64,000 nucleotides of DNA from assembly GCF_018304825.1 (NCBI RefSeq), contig NZ_CP072649.1:1-64000 (forward strand). Direction: 5' to 3'. Every line of letters begins with the position of its first letter. Within the stretch, counting starts at the first letter, position 1. The position numbers and the translations under genes are program-made. Of the stretch, positions 17,691 to 26,345 are shown piece by piece. Origin of the DNA: Chloracidobacterium validum (GTDB taxonomy: Bacteria; Acidobacteriota; Blastocatellia; Chloracidobacteriales; Chloracidobacteriaceae). The notes beneath the pieces were generated by a model that ran no database searches, was not told where the DNA came from, and was given only the letters and a program-made list of their open reading frames with translations.

Positions 17691-19073
17691 ATGAAGTTAT
17701 GTCCGGTTTGCCACGCCTGCTATGAGGATGTCGCGCGCTTCTGCGTTCGGGACGGGTCTCCGTTATTGGACTCGCTCCCCGTTTCAACGACCTTGCAGGG
17801 GCGTTTTCGCTTTCTGCGCCTGTTGACGACCGGGCGCATGGGTGATGCCTATCTCGCGTCGGACGCGGTAGCGAATCACCAAGTGCTCATCAAAGCGCTG
17901 CCGGCTTACTTGTTTATCGATCCGGAGATTCGCCAGCGGTTCATGTCAAACTTGGCGCGGCTGACCACGGTTCGGTCGCCGAGCCTGGTGGATTACCATG
18001 CGCTCATTGAAATGGACCGGGGGTATGTGGCGCTCGTGACCGAGTATGTCGTCGGTCATGACCTGCGGGAGGAACTTCGCTCCCATCAGCCATTATCGCC
18101 ACGGCGTGCCGCCACCATCGCGCGTGAAGCCGCACAAGGGTTGGCAGCCGCCCATGCCGTGGGCATCCCGCACTTCGATCTCAAACCCGAAAACATCCTA
18201 CTGTTTGCCGATGCCGAGACCCAAGCGCTCAGGGTGAAGGTGGCAGACGTCGGATTATCCTGCCTCAAGGAAAGCATGACCGGGTCGGTGACAGACGACA
18301 CCGGGTCAGAAATCGCTCGCCTGCCATATTACACATCGCCGGAAACGTGTTTGGGGGAGGCACTTGACGCGCGAACCGACATTTACGGTCTGGGGATTAT
18401 CCTCTACGAAATGTTGGCAGGTGTGCCGCCATTCCAAGCCAAATCACCGGGCAGGATTTTGAGCATGCAGGCTACGGAGACTCCCAAGCAGCTTTCAGCG
18501 TCGCTTCCAGAGCCACTCGTCGCGTTGACGATGCGGATGCTGGCCAAGCAGCCCGGCAACCGTCCGCAAACGATGACCGAAGTCTGGACTGCGTGCCACG
18601 ACTGGTTGCAGTCCGTGGGCGATACAGAACGCTTCACGGTGAATCAGAACATGCCGCCGGCGAGCAAGATCGAGTCACCAAACGGAGCTGAATCACCATC
18701 TGCCCAGGCGACGCTCGCGCCATCCCACGATCTCCCGCTGCGGTTGACCATCATTGACGCCGATGACGAAGGCAATCGTTCCCGAACGATTCCGGGACGG
18801 GTTCAGGAAGCTTCGCCCCAGGGCATGCGCATTCTGACCGGCACGATTGAAACCGGTCAGCTCAACATCATCCGCGACCACACAGTGGCTTTCAAAAACC
18901 GGCTGGACATTGAAGTTGACCTGCCCGATGGGACGGTCCACATGAGTGGCTTTGCCGTGCGCTACAACCGCGCGCCGGACGGCCGCAACTGGGTCGTGTA
19001 TATCTACATCAAGGAAATGCCCCGCGGCGACCGCCGCCGCTACGAAGCCTTTCTCAGACAATCAGCAGACTGA
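17691..19073 (+). CDS. Zinc-ribbon Ser/Thr protein kinase fused to a PilZ-like domain
   Basis: A 460-residue protein. Residues 4-25 form a zinc ribbon (CPVCHACYEDVARFCVRDG). Residues about 35-310 are a Hanks-type kinase: ATP-site Lys K68 in VLIKALP, catalytic loop HFDLKPEN (H161-N168, a non-RD type), and DVG (186-188) in place of DFG. The activation segment ends PYYTSPETCLGEALDARTDIYGLG. After a linker, residues about 345-455 resemble a PilZ domain, with GRVQEASPQGMRI and a following barrel, but a clear RxxxR motif is hard to assign, so c-di-GMP binding is uncertain. No membrane segment is seen. The phosphorylation target is not evident from neighbours. It converges with the IPT/TIG gene. Confidence 0.8.
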   Translation: MKLCPVCHACYEDVARFCVRDGSPLLDSLPVSTTLQGRFRFLRLLTTGRMGDAYLASDAVANHQVLIKALPAYLFIDPEIRQRFMSNLARLTTVRSPSLVDYHALIEMDRGYVALVTEYVVGHDLREELRSHQPLSPRRAATIAREAAQGLAAAHAVGIPHFDLKPENILLFADAETQALRVKVADVGLSCLKESMTGSVTDDTGSEIARLPYYTSPETCLGEALDARTDIYGLGIILYEMLAGVPPFQAKSPGRILSMQATETPKQLSASLPEPLVALTMRMLAKQPGNRPQTMTEVWTACHDWLQSVGDTERFTVNQNMPPASKIESPNGAESPSAQATLAPSHDLPLRLTIIDADDEGNRSRTIPGRVQEASPQGMRILTGTIETGQLNIIRDHTVAFKNRLDIEVDLPDGTVHMSGFAVRYNRAPDGRNWVVYIYIKEMPRGDRRRYEAFLRQSAD

Positions 19074-19091
19074 GCTGAGCGCAAAGGGACA

Positions 19092-19113
19092 GGGCCGCGC
19101 ACTAACGCGGCCC
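19092..19113. terminator. Bidirectional hairpin between convergent kinase and IPT/TIG genes
   Basis: GGGCCGCG (19092-19099) pairs with CGCGGCCC (19106-19113) around CACTAA. It lies 18 bp past the kinase stop and overlaps the last codons of the opposing gene, so it could end both transcripts. Confidence 0.6.
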
Positions 19114-22100
19114 AACAATTTGCCAGCGCGGATCGGGGACGGTAGGGAGTGCCACGCTTTGCACCAGCGCCAGATCGCGCAGGAGCCAGATAACGTTTTG
19201 TCCCGTGGTCAGGTTGCGCCACACGAGATCAGTGCTTCCATCCTGGTTGTAATCGCCAAGCGCTGCCAGTTGCCAAGCCGGCCCGGGCGACGGGAGCGGA
19301 CGACTATCCACTGCCGTATCTTCAATCACCGTGACAACCCGCGCCGCCCCGGTAGCTCGGTCATACAGGAAGAGTTCAGGGGTCTGACTGCTTTCAACCT
19401 GTCCACTCCCGCCAGGTGGGATTTCCACATTACCAACCTCGCCACTTCCGACAATCGTTTCGGTCGGCAGTAGGCCGGGAATGGACAAGGGGACGACTTG
19501 CGCACGTGTCACGCGGTTCATCAGCCAAAGCTCAACGGCATTCGTCACCGTGTTGCGGCGGATGATGTCCGGCCGGCCGTCCAGATTGAAATCACCCGTC
19601 CCTGAAAGCGTCCAGTTGAGATCGGTTTGCTCCGGCGTTATTGGCAGCGACGCCGTTGGGATCACCCCCGCAAAGGCCCACAAGGCATCAAAACCCGTAA
19701 TGGTTTGGTTACGCCACAGAAGGTCGGTGTTCCCATCACCGGTGAAGTCCGCTGTGCCACCAATGACCCAGCAATCTTCAGCAAAGGGCAGGAACTCGCT
19801 CCGCACGAAGCTCGTCCCGTCCATGACCCAGATGGCGCTCTGCCCGGTCGTCTGGTTACGCCAGACCACCGTGGAGTTGCCGGTGCCAAAATCACCCGGA
19901 GGAATGAGTGGCGCGTCTCTCCATCGTCCGGCCAGTGGAATGTCGCCAGCTTGCCCAAAGCTTACGACGAAGTCGGCAAAACCAGTCGTATTGGTGTTTC
20001 GGAAGAAGAAGACTCCAGACCGGAAAACCCCAAGGGTCGTGACGCCATCTCCATCCCAGTCTCCCGCCACAGGGAAGTCGGTTGCTATCCCATAAAAGAA
20101 GCTTATGTCAGCGTCGCCAGAAATATTCTCATTGCGCAGGAAAACGAGACCAGCCGAGGCACGGTACACACCAACCGTTGTCCGACCATCACCATCCCAG
20201 TCACCCACAATGGGAAGATCGGTTGGCAGTCCATAGTTGACGATAATGTCTGGACTCCCGGCGGTGTTGGCGTTACGGAGCAGAAACAGGCCCCGTCGAA
20301 AGACACCGATACTGTCGAAGCCCTTTCCAGTCCAGTCGCCAGCCAGAGGAGCATCACCGGTCTGACCAAACGGCACCGTTATGACCGGTGCTGCCACGGC
20401 ATTTGCATTCCGAATGAGAAACTGTCCGTTACGGAAAAGCGCCACGGTGGATTTTCCGTCACCGTCCCAATCACCGACGACCGGCCGATCGCCCGGTTCT
20501 CCCAGGGGTACAGCAATGTCCGGTGGGCCAGGCGTATTGGATTGCCGGAGCAGGAAAGTCGAGTTAGGTCGAAACACGCCAATGGTCTGCGGGGGAACAC
20601 GCGGTATGACGGTAAAACTGGCGCTGCTCGTCGCCGTTCCGGCGGGCGTCGTGACGCTAATCGGCCCGGTCGTTGCCCCAACTGGAACGGTCGCTGTGAT
20701 TTGGGTTGGACTAACGATACTGAATGACGCAAGCAAATCACCAAACGTGACGGTCACGGCTTCCTCGAAGTTCATCCCTATTATGGTAACGGACGTGCCG
20801 ACCGTCCCTGAATTCGGTGAAAAACTCAGAATGCTCGGCGGTTGGAGAACGACAAATGGCGTGCTGCCGGCCGCTGTCCCAGCAAGCGTTGTCACGCTAA
20901 TCGGCCCGGTCGTTGCCCCAACCGGAACGGTCGCCGTGATCTGAGTCGGGCTGACAACGGTGAAGCTCGCCGCAACCCCGTTGAAGCGCACATTGGCTAC
21001 ATCCACAAAGTTTGCACCGACAATGGTGACGACCGTCCCCACCAGACCCGACAGCGGCGTGAAGCTGCTGATGACCGGTGGCGGTATGACAATGAAGTTG
21101 GGCGTGCCCGTCGCCGTGCCGCCGGCCGTCGTCACGGTAATCGGCCCGGTCGTTGCCCCAACCGGAACGGTCGCCGTGATCTGAGTCGGGCTGACAACGG
21201 TGAAGCTCGCCGCAACCCCGTTGAAGCGCACGTCGATCACACCCACAAAGTTTGAACCGAAAATGGTGACGACCGTCCCCACCGGACCCGACGGCGGCGT
21301 GAAGCTGCTGATAACCGGTGGTGATGCTATGACGATGAAGTTGGGCGTGGCCGTCGCCGCCCCAGCAGTCGTCGTGACGCTAATCGGCCCGGTCGTTGCC
21401 CCAACCGGAACGGTCGCCGTGATCTGAGTCGGGCTGACAACGGTGAAGCTCGCCGCAACCCCATTGAAGCGCACGTCGATCACACCCACAAAGTTTGAAC
21501 CGAAAATGGTGACGACCGTCCCCACCGGACCCGACGGCGGCGTGAAGCTGCTAATGACCGGCGGTAGTATAACGACGAAGTCTGTCGCACTCGTCGCTAC
21601 ATCTCCATCTCGTTCCACGGTAATGCGTCCAGTTGTAGCACCGGGAGGAACGGTTGCGTCGATCTGCGAGTCACTCACGACCGTGAAGGTCGCAGCCACG
21701 CCGTTGAAAAAGACGGCTAGCCCACTGCTCTCCTTGCTGCGTCCATACCCACCTGTAATAGGATGGTCGAAGCCCGTACCGGTGATAGTGACCAGTGTGC
21801 CGACCGGGCCGGAAGTCGGCGTGAAACCTGTGATAGTCAGTGATGAAAATGTAACCGCGCGTGAGGCCAGGCTCGACGTGGGATCAATTCCGTTTATGGC
21901 CCAACTGGATCCGCTTGTTGCGTCGAGCGGCACGGGGTCTGATAGGTACGCATAGTTGTTCACCGCGAAGGATGCTGGTGTGTTGTTGGAGGTGACGAAC
22001 GCCGTCCCGGCAAAACCAATCCGTGTCGTGTTGTCCACCCCTTCCCCTGGGACAGAGAAGCTAGAAATCGCAGGCAGTGAAGCTGCCATTACTTGGTGAC

Positions 22101-22344
22101 CAGAGCCAGGCTCCGATACGACGGATTGGTTGAACCGAACGCGGGCCGCCCGGACTGTTCCACCAGTGTGACGCTTGTGCCAAGCAGCGTCATGGCGCTG
22201 TCCATCTTCCATCCTCATTGGCTGCCCGGGCCAAGACATGGCAGAAACGGCGTGAGTCGCAAGGGGAGGCATGGGACAACACACCAGGCATACCACTCCA
22301 CACACCAGCAGAAAGATGGCGTTTTTGAACGAAGCAGTGCCCAT
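19102..22344 (-). CDS. Exported IPT/TIG-repeat and FG-GAP/VCBS-repeat protein
   Basis: A 1080-residue secreted protein. Residues 1-35 are a signal peptide (AIFLLVCGVVCLVCCPMPPLATHA). Residues about 165-585 hold five IPT/TIG immunoglobulin-like modules, each of the form ISSFTPPSGPVGTVVTIFGSNF, then VRFNGVAASFTVVSPTQITA and VPVGATTGPISVTT. Residues about 590-1080 hold FG-GAP/VCBS-like propeller repeats built on GDWDGDGxxTxGVFR and GDFNLDGRPDIIRRN. The ATG at 22344 has GGAG 8 bases upstream; a TTG six bases further up is not preferred. The TIG modules are nearly identical at DNA level, indicating recent duplication or gene conversion. It is probably a surface or secreted adhesin-like protein; no enzyme domain is seen. 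Confidence 0.85.
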   Translation of the reverse strand: MGTASFKNAIFLLVCGVVCLVCCPMPPLATHAVSAMSWPGQPMRMEDGQRHDAAWHKRHTGGTVRAARVRFNQSVVSEPGSGHQVMAASLPAISSFSVPGEGVDNTTRIGFAGTAFVTSNNTPASFAVNNYAYLSDPVPLDATSGSSWAINGIDPTSSLASRAVTFSSLTITGFTPTSGPVGTLVTITGTGFDHPITGGYGRSKESSGLAVFFNGVAATFTVVSDSQIDATVPPGATTGRITVERDGDVATSATDFVVILPPVISSFTPPSGPVGTVVTIFGSNFVGVIDVRFNGVAASFTVVSPTQITATVPVGATTGPISVTTTAGAATATPNFIVIASPPVISSFTPPSGPVGTVVTIFGSNFVGVIDVRFNGVAASFTVVSPTQITATVPVGATTGPITVTTAGGTATGTPNFIVIPPPVISSFTPLSGLVGTVVTIVGANFVDVANVRFNGVAASFTVVSPTQITATVPVGATTGPISVTTLAGTAAGSTPFVVLQPPSILSFSPNSGTVGTSVTIIGMNFEEAVTVTFGDLLASFSIVSPTQITATVPVGATTGPISVTTPAGTATSSASFTVIPRVPPQTIGVFRPNSTFLLRQSNTPGPPDIAVPLGEPGDRPVVGDWDGDGKSTVALFRNGQFLIRNANAVAAPVITVPFGQTGDAPLAGDWTGKGFDSIGVFRRGLFLLRNANTAGSPDIIVNYGLPTDLPIVGDWDGDGRTTVGVYRASAGLVFLRNENISGDADISFFYGIATDFPVAGDWDGDGVTTLGVFRSGVFFFRNTNTTGFADFVVSFGQAGDIPLAGRWRDAPLIPPGDFGTGNSTVVWRNQTTGQSAIWVMDGTSFVRSEFLPFAEDCWVIGGTADFTGDGNTDLLWRNQTITGFDALWAFAGVIPTASLPITPEQTDLNWTLSGTGDFNLDGRPDIIRRNTVTNAVELWLMNRVTRAQVVPLSIPGLLPTETIVGSGEVGNVEIPPGGSGQVESSQTPELFLYDRATGAARVVTVIEDTAVDSRPLPSPGPAWQLAALGDYNQDGSTDLVWRNLTTGQNVIWLLRDLALVQSVALPTVPDPRWQIVGPR
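20611..21560 (-). repeat. Tandem repeats of about 240 bp encoding IPT/TIG modules
   Basis: The landmark TAATCGGCCCGGTCGTTGCC recurs at 20658, 20898, 21138 and 21381, giving periods of 240, 240 and 243 bp. A degenerate fifth unit is at about 21621. Copies two to four share long identical blocks, while flanking units have diverged. Confidence 0.9.
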
Positions 22345-22709
22345 GGTCAAATCTCCGCTACGTTATCTGGGCAATGTGGCCGGCGTGCTTCGTTGGTCAA
22401 CCGGTCGCTTGGTGCTGAAGACAGGTCGGGAAAGCACGCGCGGTTTTGGCAGAAGTCTGTTAGACAGCGAACATACCAACTAAAAAAACGGGTAAAACGT
22501 ACCGGGAGTGTAGCCAAGCCAAGGTACGTTTGCCAACCAAAGCGCTTGAGCGCGAGGGAAGCCAGCCCAAGTTTGTTTGGATGTAGGTTCAATGCTGACC
22601 CCGAACCTCAAGCAGCCTGTCGCCTAGGCTCGGTCACGGCATTCCGGTTCGACTGAGGGGGCCGGTCGGCGTACATTCCAGTCGCACTCGATACTTTTGG
22701 AGGCAGACC
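22345..22709. promoter_or_regulatory. Divergent intergenic region (IPT/TIG protein and cobalamin-binding protein)
   Basis: This 365-bp region lies between two divergent starts. On the minus strand a T-rich stretch followed by TATGTT (complement of 22470-22490) could be a weak promoter for the IPT/TIG gene. I looked for a cobalamin riboswitch ahead of the 22710 gene and did not find a convincing B12 box. No credible ORF or RNA gene is seen. Confidence 0.35.
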
Positions 22710-23657
22710 ATGCCCGACGTACGCATCGTTTCGCTGCTGCCCAGCGCGACCGAAATCATCTGCGCCCTCGGACTCGAGCCACAGCTCGTGGGCGTCACGC
22801 ACGAATGCGACTACCCACCCGTTGTCCGCGACTTGCCCAAAGTCACGCATACGCTCATCCCAACCGACGCCTCCAGCCTCGACATCGACCGGCTGGTCCG
22901 TGAACGGCTCCAGTCGGCGCGAGCGCTCTACACGCTTGACCTACCGACCCTCGAAGCGCTCCGACCGGACGTCATCGTGACGCAGGCGCTGTGTGATGTC
23001 TGCGCCGTCGCCGAAGAAGAAGTCAAAGCCGCAGCTTGTGTCCTCCCGGGAACGCCGCGGGTCGTCAACCTCGAACCCCAGTCACTTGCCGAAGTGTTCG
23101 CCAGTCTGCATCAGGTGGCCGAGGCCGTTGGCTGCCAAAGCGTTGCCAGCCAGGTGGTCGCCAGGCTCGAAGCGCGGGTGGCCGCCGTCGCCGAACGCGC
23201 GGCCGGCGTCCCGTACCGGCCGCGGGTCGCCCTGCTGGAGTGGCTGCACCCACCGTTTTCATGTGGACACTGGAGCCCCGAACTGGTTGCCCTCGCCGGC
23301 GGAGAAGAGGTTCTGGGACGCGCCGGCGTTCCGTCACGGACGCTTTCTTGGGAAGAGGTCGTGGCTGCCCAGCCGGAAGTGGTCTTCGTCGCGTGCTGTG
23401 GCTTTTCAGTTGAGCGCACACTTGCAGACCTGGACCAGCTTGCCGACCACCCCGCCTGGCAGGCGTTGCCGGCCGTCCGGCAGGGACGGGTCTATGTCAC
23501 GGACGGTTCGCATTACTTCAGCCGGCCTGGCCCGCGCCTCGTCGAAAGCCTCGAGATTCTGGCTCATGCGCTGCAGCCAGCCAGCCAGCCACAGCCGGTT
23601 GTTGGCCCGGCAGTGGTTTATGTTCCGCAGCAACAGCGCACGGCCGCCAACGCCTGA
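22710..23657 (+). CDS. Cobalamin-binding/BtuF-like periplasmic-binding-fold protein without signal peptide
   Basis: A 315-residue protein of the helical-backbone metal/cobalamin receptor superfamily (BtuF/FepB type). It opens directly with RIVSLLPSATEIICALGLEPQLVGVTHECDYP. It also has TLDLPTLEALRPDVIVTQALCDVCAV, and a second lobe with VALLEWLHPPFSCGHWSPELVALAGG and GRVYVTDGSHYFSRPGPRLVESLEIL. No signal peptide or lipobox precedes the first strand, so it may be cytoplasmic. GGAGG at 22699-22703 firmly fixes the ATG at 22710. No ABC permease or ATPase gene adjoins it. The ligand is inferred from family resemblance only. Confidence 0.78.
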   Translation: MPDVRIVSLLPSATEIICALGLEPQLVGVTHECDYPPVVRDLPKVTHTLIPTDASSLDIDRLVRERLQSARALYTLDLPTLEALRPDVIVTQALCDVCAVAEEEVKAAACVLPGTPRVVNLEPQSLAEVFASLHQVAEAVGCQSVASQVVARLEARVAAVAERAAGVPYRPRVALLEWLHPPFSCGHWSPELVALAGGEEVLGRAGVPSRTLSWEEVVAAQPEVVFVACCGFSVERTLADLDQLADHPAWQALPAVRQGRVYVTDGSHYFSRPGPRLVESLEILAHALQPASQPQPVVGPAVVYVPQQQRTAANA

Positions 23658-23669
23658 CCGCCACGCCAG

Positions 23670-23700
23670 CCCCCCGGCCGCTTACGGTTCGGCCGGGGGG
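23670..23700. terminator. Strong GC-rich hairpin between convergent genes
   Basis: CCCCCCGGCCG (23670-23680) pairs perfectly with CGGCCGGGGGG (23690-23700) around a 9-nt loop. It begins 13 bp after the stop at 23657 and runs into the 3' end of the opposing gene, which ends at 23682, so it probably serves both directions. Confidence 0.75.
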
Positions 23701-25271
23701 TCATCGGTGGCTTCTTCGCTCTCGGTAGAAAACTTCCGGTAGTCACCATAGCGGTTCTCGACGCTGATATTGAGACCGGCGAGCAGTAAGACCTTGATGC
23801 CGGCGTTGAACTCTTCGCGCAGTGGCAGCCAGACGCCTTCCGCGTTGCGCGTCTGCTCAAACACAAACGCGGCCCCGCGCTTGAGCGAGGCCAGCAGGCC
23901 GCCGCCGACCTTGAAATCGCTGGCAAACCGTCCTTCGAGCCGCGCCACTTCTTCATCTTCAGCATCCAGCCAAACGGTTCCGACAAGTTTTTGGATGATT
24001 TTTTCCGCGTCGTTGGTCGGTTTGTAGTCGGCGCGTGGGCGGAAGTCACACACGATGACCGGCCGCTCGCGCAACGTCTCGCGCCGCGGATTGTAGAACT
24101 CGCAGACCCGCAAAAACTGCGCGATGGTCAGCCGCCGGCGCTGGGCTTCATCGTCGTCATCCGCTTTGCTGGCCTTGCGTTTTTCCTGGCGCGCCTCGTT
24201 TTCTTCAATGAACTTGGCCACCCGGCGCTGCTCCTTTTCGGCTTCCGATGCCGAAAGCGGTTTCCCATCCACGGCCACCAGTTTTCGGGCGCGCACGCCG
24301 CCCTTGAGTGGATAGACCTCATAGGTCTTGACTTCCGTTTCCTTCACCCGCCCATCGCCATCGAGGCGGCGGATGGTTTCCAGTAAGGTGTAGGTGTACT
24401 GCGTCACCCGCTCGTCCAGGGCGCGCTGGTTGCTCACAATCCGCGTCAGTAAGGCGGAAACATCCAGCGCCGGCTCGCGGCTGGGTATCCCAAAGTGATT
24501 CGTGGCAAAAGCGCCAACGCGGATGACCTCCGTCACTGTCAGCGTCAGGGCCGGCTCGTCCGGTGCTTCGAGCGTGATTTGAAAGGGTTCGCGGATGCCA
24601 TTGACCAGGCGGTAATCCGCAAACTGAAACGTCCGGCGGTTGGCTCCTTCCCCGCTTTCCAAGCGTGTCAGCAAGCCGGTGTCGGCAGCAAAATAGCCGG
24701 TCGCCTCGGCGCGTTCCCGTGATGTAAAGACCACCCGGTAGTAGGGCTTCCCATCGCGTTCAACCACCGGCAGCGAGCGCGTCGCAAGCCCCTGCCCTTT
24801 GGCGTCAATCAGTCGCCCGGCCAGAATCCATCCCTCTAGCGCACGCTGCCGTCCGGCTTCGTCCACCAGCGTCCGCGCGCCCTCGCGGGTGGTCTGCGCC
24901 CAAGCCGAAGTACCGCTGACGCCAAGACACCAGCGGTCGGCGTCAAACGCCAGTTCGAGCCGCAACTGATCGGGAACACTTCGGTCGAGCGTAAAACTCC
25001 CGGCCTCACCGGCGTCCGTTTGGACAACACCGCGCGTGGTTGTGCTGCCGGCTGCCCGCAGGGCTTTTTCTCCACCAACCGCCGTGAGGTGGCGACTCAA
25101 GATTTTGGGCGCGGCCAGCGGCTTGACCGCGCGGGACGACTGGGCCGCGGCCGGAGCGCCGAGGCTCAACCAGCCACCCGCCACGCCGACCAACCACAGC
25201 AACCAAGCCTGGCGCGCGCGCGCCGGAACTGAAAACGCCGGAGCAAAAGGTAGAGTAGAAGGTAAAGACAT
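23682..25271 (-). CDS. Exported protein with LolA-like N-terminal domain, unknown function
   Basis: A 529-residue protein with a signal peptide (RQAWLLWLVGVAGGWLSLGAPAAAQ). Residues about 45-290 resemble LolA/LppX-type half-barrel proteins: ILSRHLTAVGGEKALRAAGS, then FAADTGLLTRLES and FQFADYRLVNGIREPFQI. The C-terminal half has a highly charged segment (EKEQRRVAKFIEENEARQEK) and a domain ending ISVENRYGDYRKF. I know no function for this combination. The ATG at 25271 is chosen because it gives a normal signal peptide; an ATG at 25340 is also possible and neither has a clear ribosome site. It is transcribed divergently from bchG and overlaps the terminator at its 3' end. Confidence 0.65.
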   Translation of the reverse strand: MSLPSTLPFAPAFSVPARARQAWLLWLVGVAGGWLSLGAPAAAQSSRAVKPLAAPKILSRHLTAVGGEKALRAAGSTTTRGVVQTDAGEAGSFTLDRSVPDQLRLELAFDADRWCLGVSGTSAWAQTTREGARTLVDEAGRQRALEGWILAGRLIDAKGQGLATRSLPVVERDGKPYYRVVFTSRERAEATGYFAADTGLLTRLESGEGANRRTFQFADYRLVNGIREPFQITLEAPDEPALTLTVTEVIRVGAFATNHFGIPSREPALDVSALLTRIVSNQRALDERVTQYTYTLLETIRRLDGDGRVKETEVKTYEVYPLKGGVRARKLVAVDGKPLSASEAEKEQRRVAKFIEENEARQEKRKASKADDDDEAQRRRLTIAQFLRVCEFYNPRRETLRERPVIVCDFRPRADYKPTNDAEKIIQKLVGTVWLDAEDEEVARLEGRFASDFKVGGGLLASLKRGAAFVFEQTRNAEGVWLPLREEFNAGIKVLLLAGLNISVENRYGDYRKFSTESEEATDDPPAEP

Positions 25272-25324
25272 CGGGCATTGGTTGACGAAGACCAAGGTTG
25301 CCAACCACTTCCAACCGGTTGGCG

Positions 25325-25336
25325 AAAATGCATTTT
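25325..25336. promoter_or_regulatory. Perfect 12-bp palindrome upstream of bchG
   Basis: AAAATGCATTTT lies between the divergent bchG and LolA-like genes, with an overlapping ATGCA/TGCAT inverted pair at 25328-25340. It stands out in GC-rich DNA and could be an operator. It does not match the TGT-N12-ACA pattern of CrtJ/PpsR sites. Confidence 0.35.
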
Positions 25337-25401
25337 GCATCAGCCGGGTGATTTCATAAGTTGGAAATAGCCCAATTGGGCGCGGAGGAGGCGTGTGGCT
25401 T

Positions 25402-26337
25402 GTGAAAGAGGGCGTCGTACCGTCATCGTCGTTTCGGCTGTCCAAAACGGCGTCTCCGGCCTCCACGCCGATGCGCCGCAAGGTTTCAGCCTGGATCGAA
25501 CTCCTCAAGCCAGTCACCTGGATTCCCATCATGTGCGCTTACGTGGCCGGGGCGCTGTGTAGCGCCAAGTTCACGACGGCCAGTCTCGCCGACTGGCGGC
25601 TGTGGCTCGGCCTGGTCATGAGCGGTCCACTCATTTCGGGAACCTGCCAGGCAATGAACGACTACTTCGACCGCGACGTGGACGCCATCAATGAACCCTA
25701 CCGCCCTATTCCTTCCGGGCGCATCAGCCTGCGCGAAGCCACGCTCGGCATCAGTCTGCTCTGTGGCTTGACACTCGTCGCGGCCTATCTCATTCACCCG
25801 TGGATCGTGGCCCTGGCCGTGATCGGGATTGTCAACGCGCATCTCTACAGCGCCAAACCCATCAAGCTGAAACGAATTGTCTGGGTAGGCAATGCCACCG
25901 TTGCGGCATCCTACATCTTGCTTCCATGGATGTCGGGCGAGTTGGCCTTCAAGGGCCAGATCAGTTGGACGGCAACCGCCGTTGCCGTCTGCTACGTCAT
26001 CGCCAGCATCGGCAGCATGACGACCAATGATTTCAAGTCGCTCGAAGGCGACGCGCGCATGGCAATTCACACCTTGCCCCAGGTCTTCGGGGTCCGACGG
26101 GGAGCCTGGCTCGGCGTGTTCGTGCTCAATGCCGGACAACTCGCGGCAGCCGGCTTACTGGCCACGCTCGGCGAGTGGGGCTGGGCCGGTCTCGTCGGCG
26201 CGACGGTGCTGCCGCAAATGTGGTTTCAGCGAACGTTTCTGGCTGACCCGATCGGTAAGGCAGTTTGGTACAACGCCCATGCCCAGGGCTTCCTGGTGCT
26301 GGGCATGTTTTTGGCTGCCTGGGCCGTCCGCGCTTGA
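25402..26337 (+). CDS. bchG: Bacteriochlorophyll/chlorophyll synthase (UbiA prenyltransferase family)
   Basis: A polytopic inner-membrane prenyltransferase of about 311 residues that esterifies (bacterio)chlorophyllide with a geranylgeranyl or phytyl tail, the last step of pigment synthesis. It has LKPVTWIP at the first helix, the Asp-rich allylic diphosphate site NDYFDRDVDAINEPYRPIPSGR, and the second Asp-rich site TNDFKSLEGDARMAIHTLP. Both motifs distinguish BchG/ChlG from UbiA, CyoE and MenA. The sequence looks more BchG-like than ChlG-like, but BchK (BChl c synthase) is not excluded. A GGAGGAGG at 25384-25391 points to GTG 25402; the ATG at 25471 starts the conserved part but has no ribosome site. 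No other bch genes are in the window. Confidence 0.88.
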   Translation: MKEGVVPSSSFRLSKTASPASTPMRRKVSAWIELLKPVTWIPIMCAYVAGALCSAKFTTASLADWRLWLGLVMSGPLISGTCQAMNDYFDRDVDAINEPYRPIPSGRISLREATLGISLLCGLTLVAAYLIHPWIVALAVIGIVNAHLYSAKPIKLKRIVWVGNATVAASYILLPWMSGELAFKGQISWTATAVAVCYVIASIGSMTTNDFKSLEGDARMAIHTLPQVFGVRRGAWLGVFVLNAGQLAAAGLLATLGEWGWAGLVGATVLPQMWFQRTFLADPIGKAVWYNAHAQGFLVLGMFLAAWAVRA

Positions 26338-26345
26338 CTCTGGCC

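Noticed and set aside
22500-22709. Possible cobalamin riboswitch upstream of the BtuF-like gene
   Set aside because: A stretch containing AAGCCAG recalls the B12 box, but the rest of the box and the supporting stems are absent.
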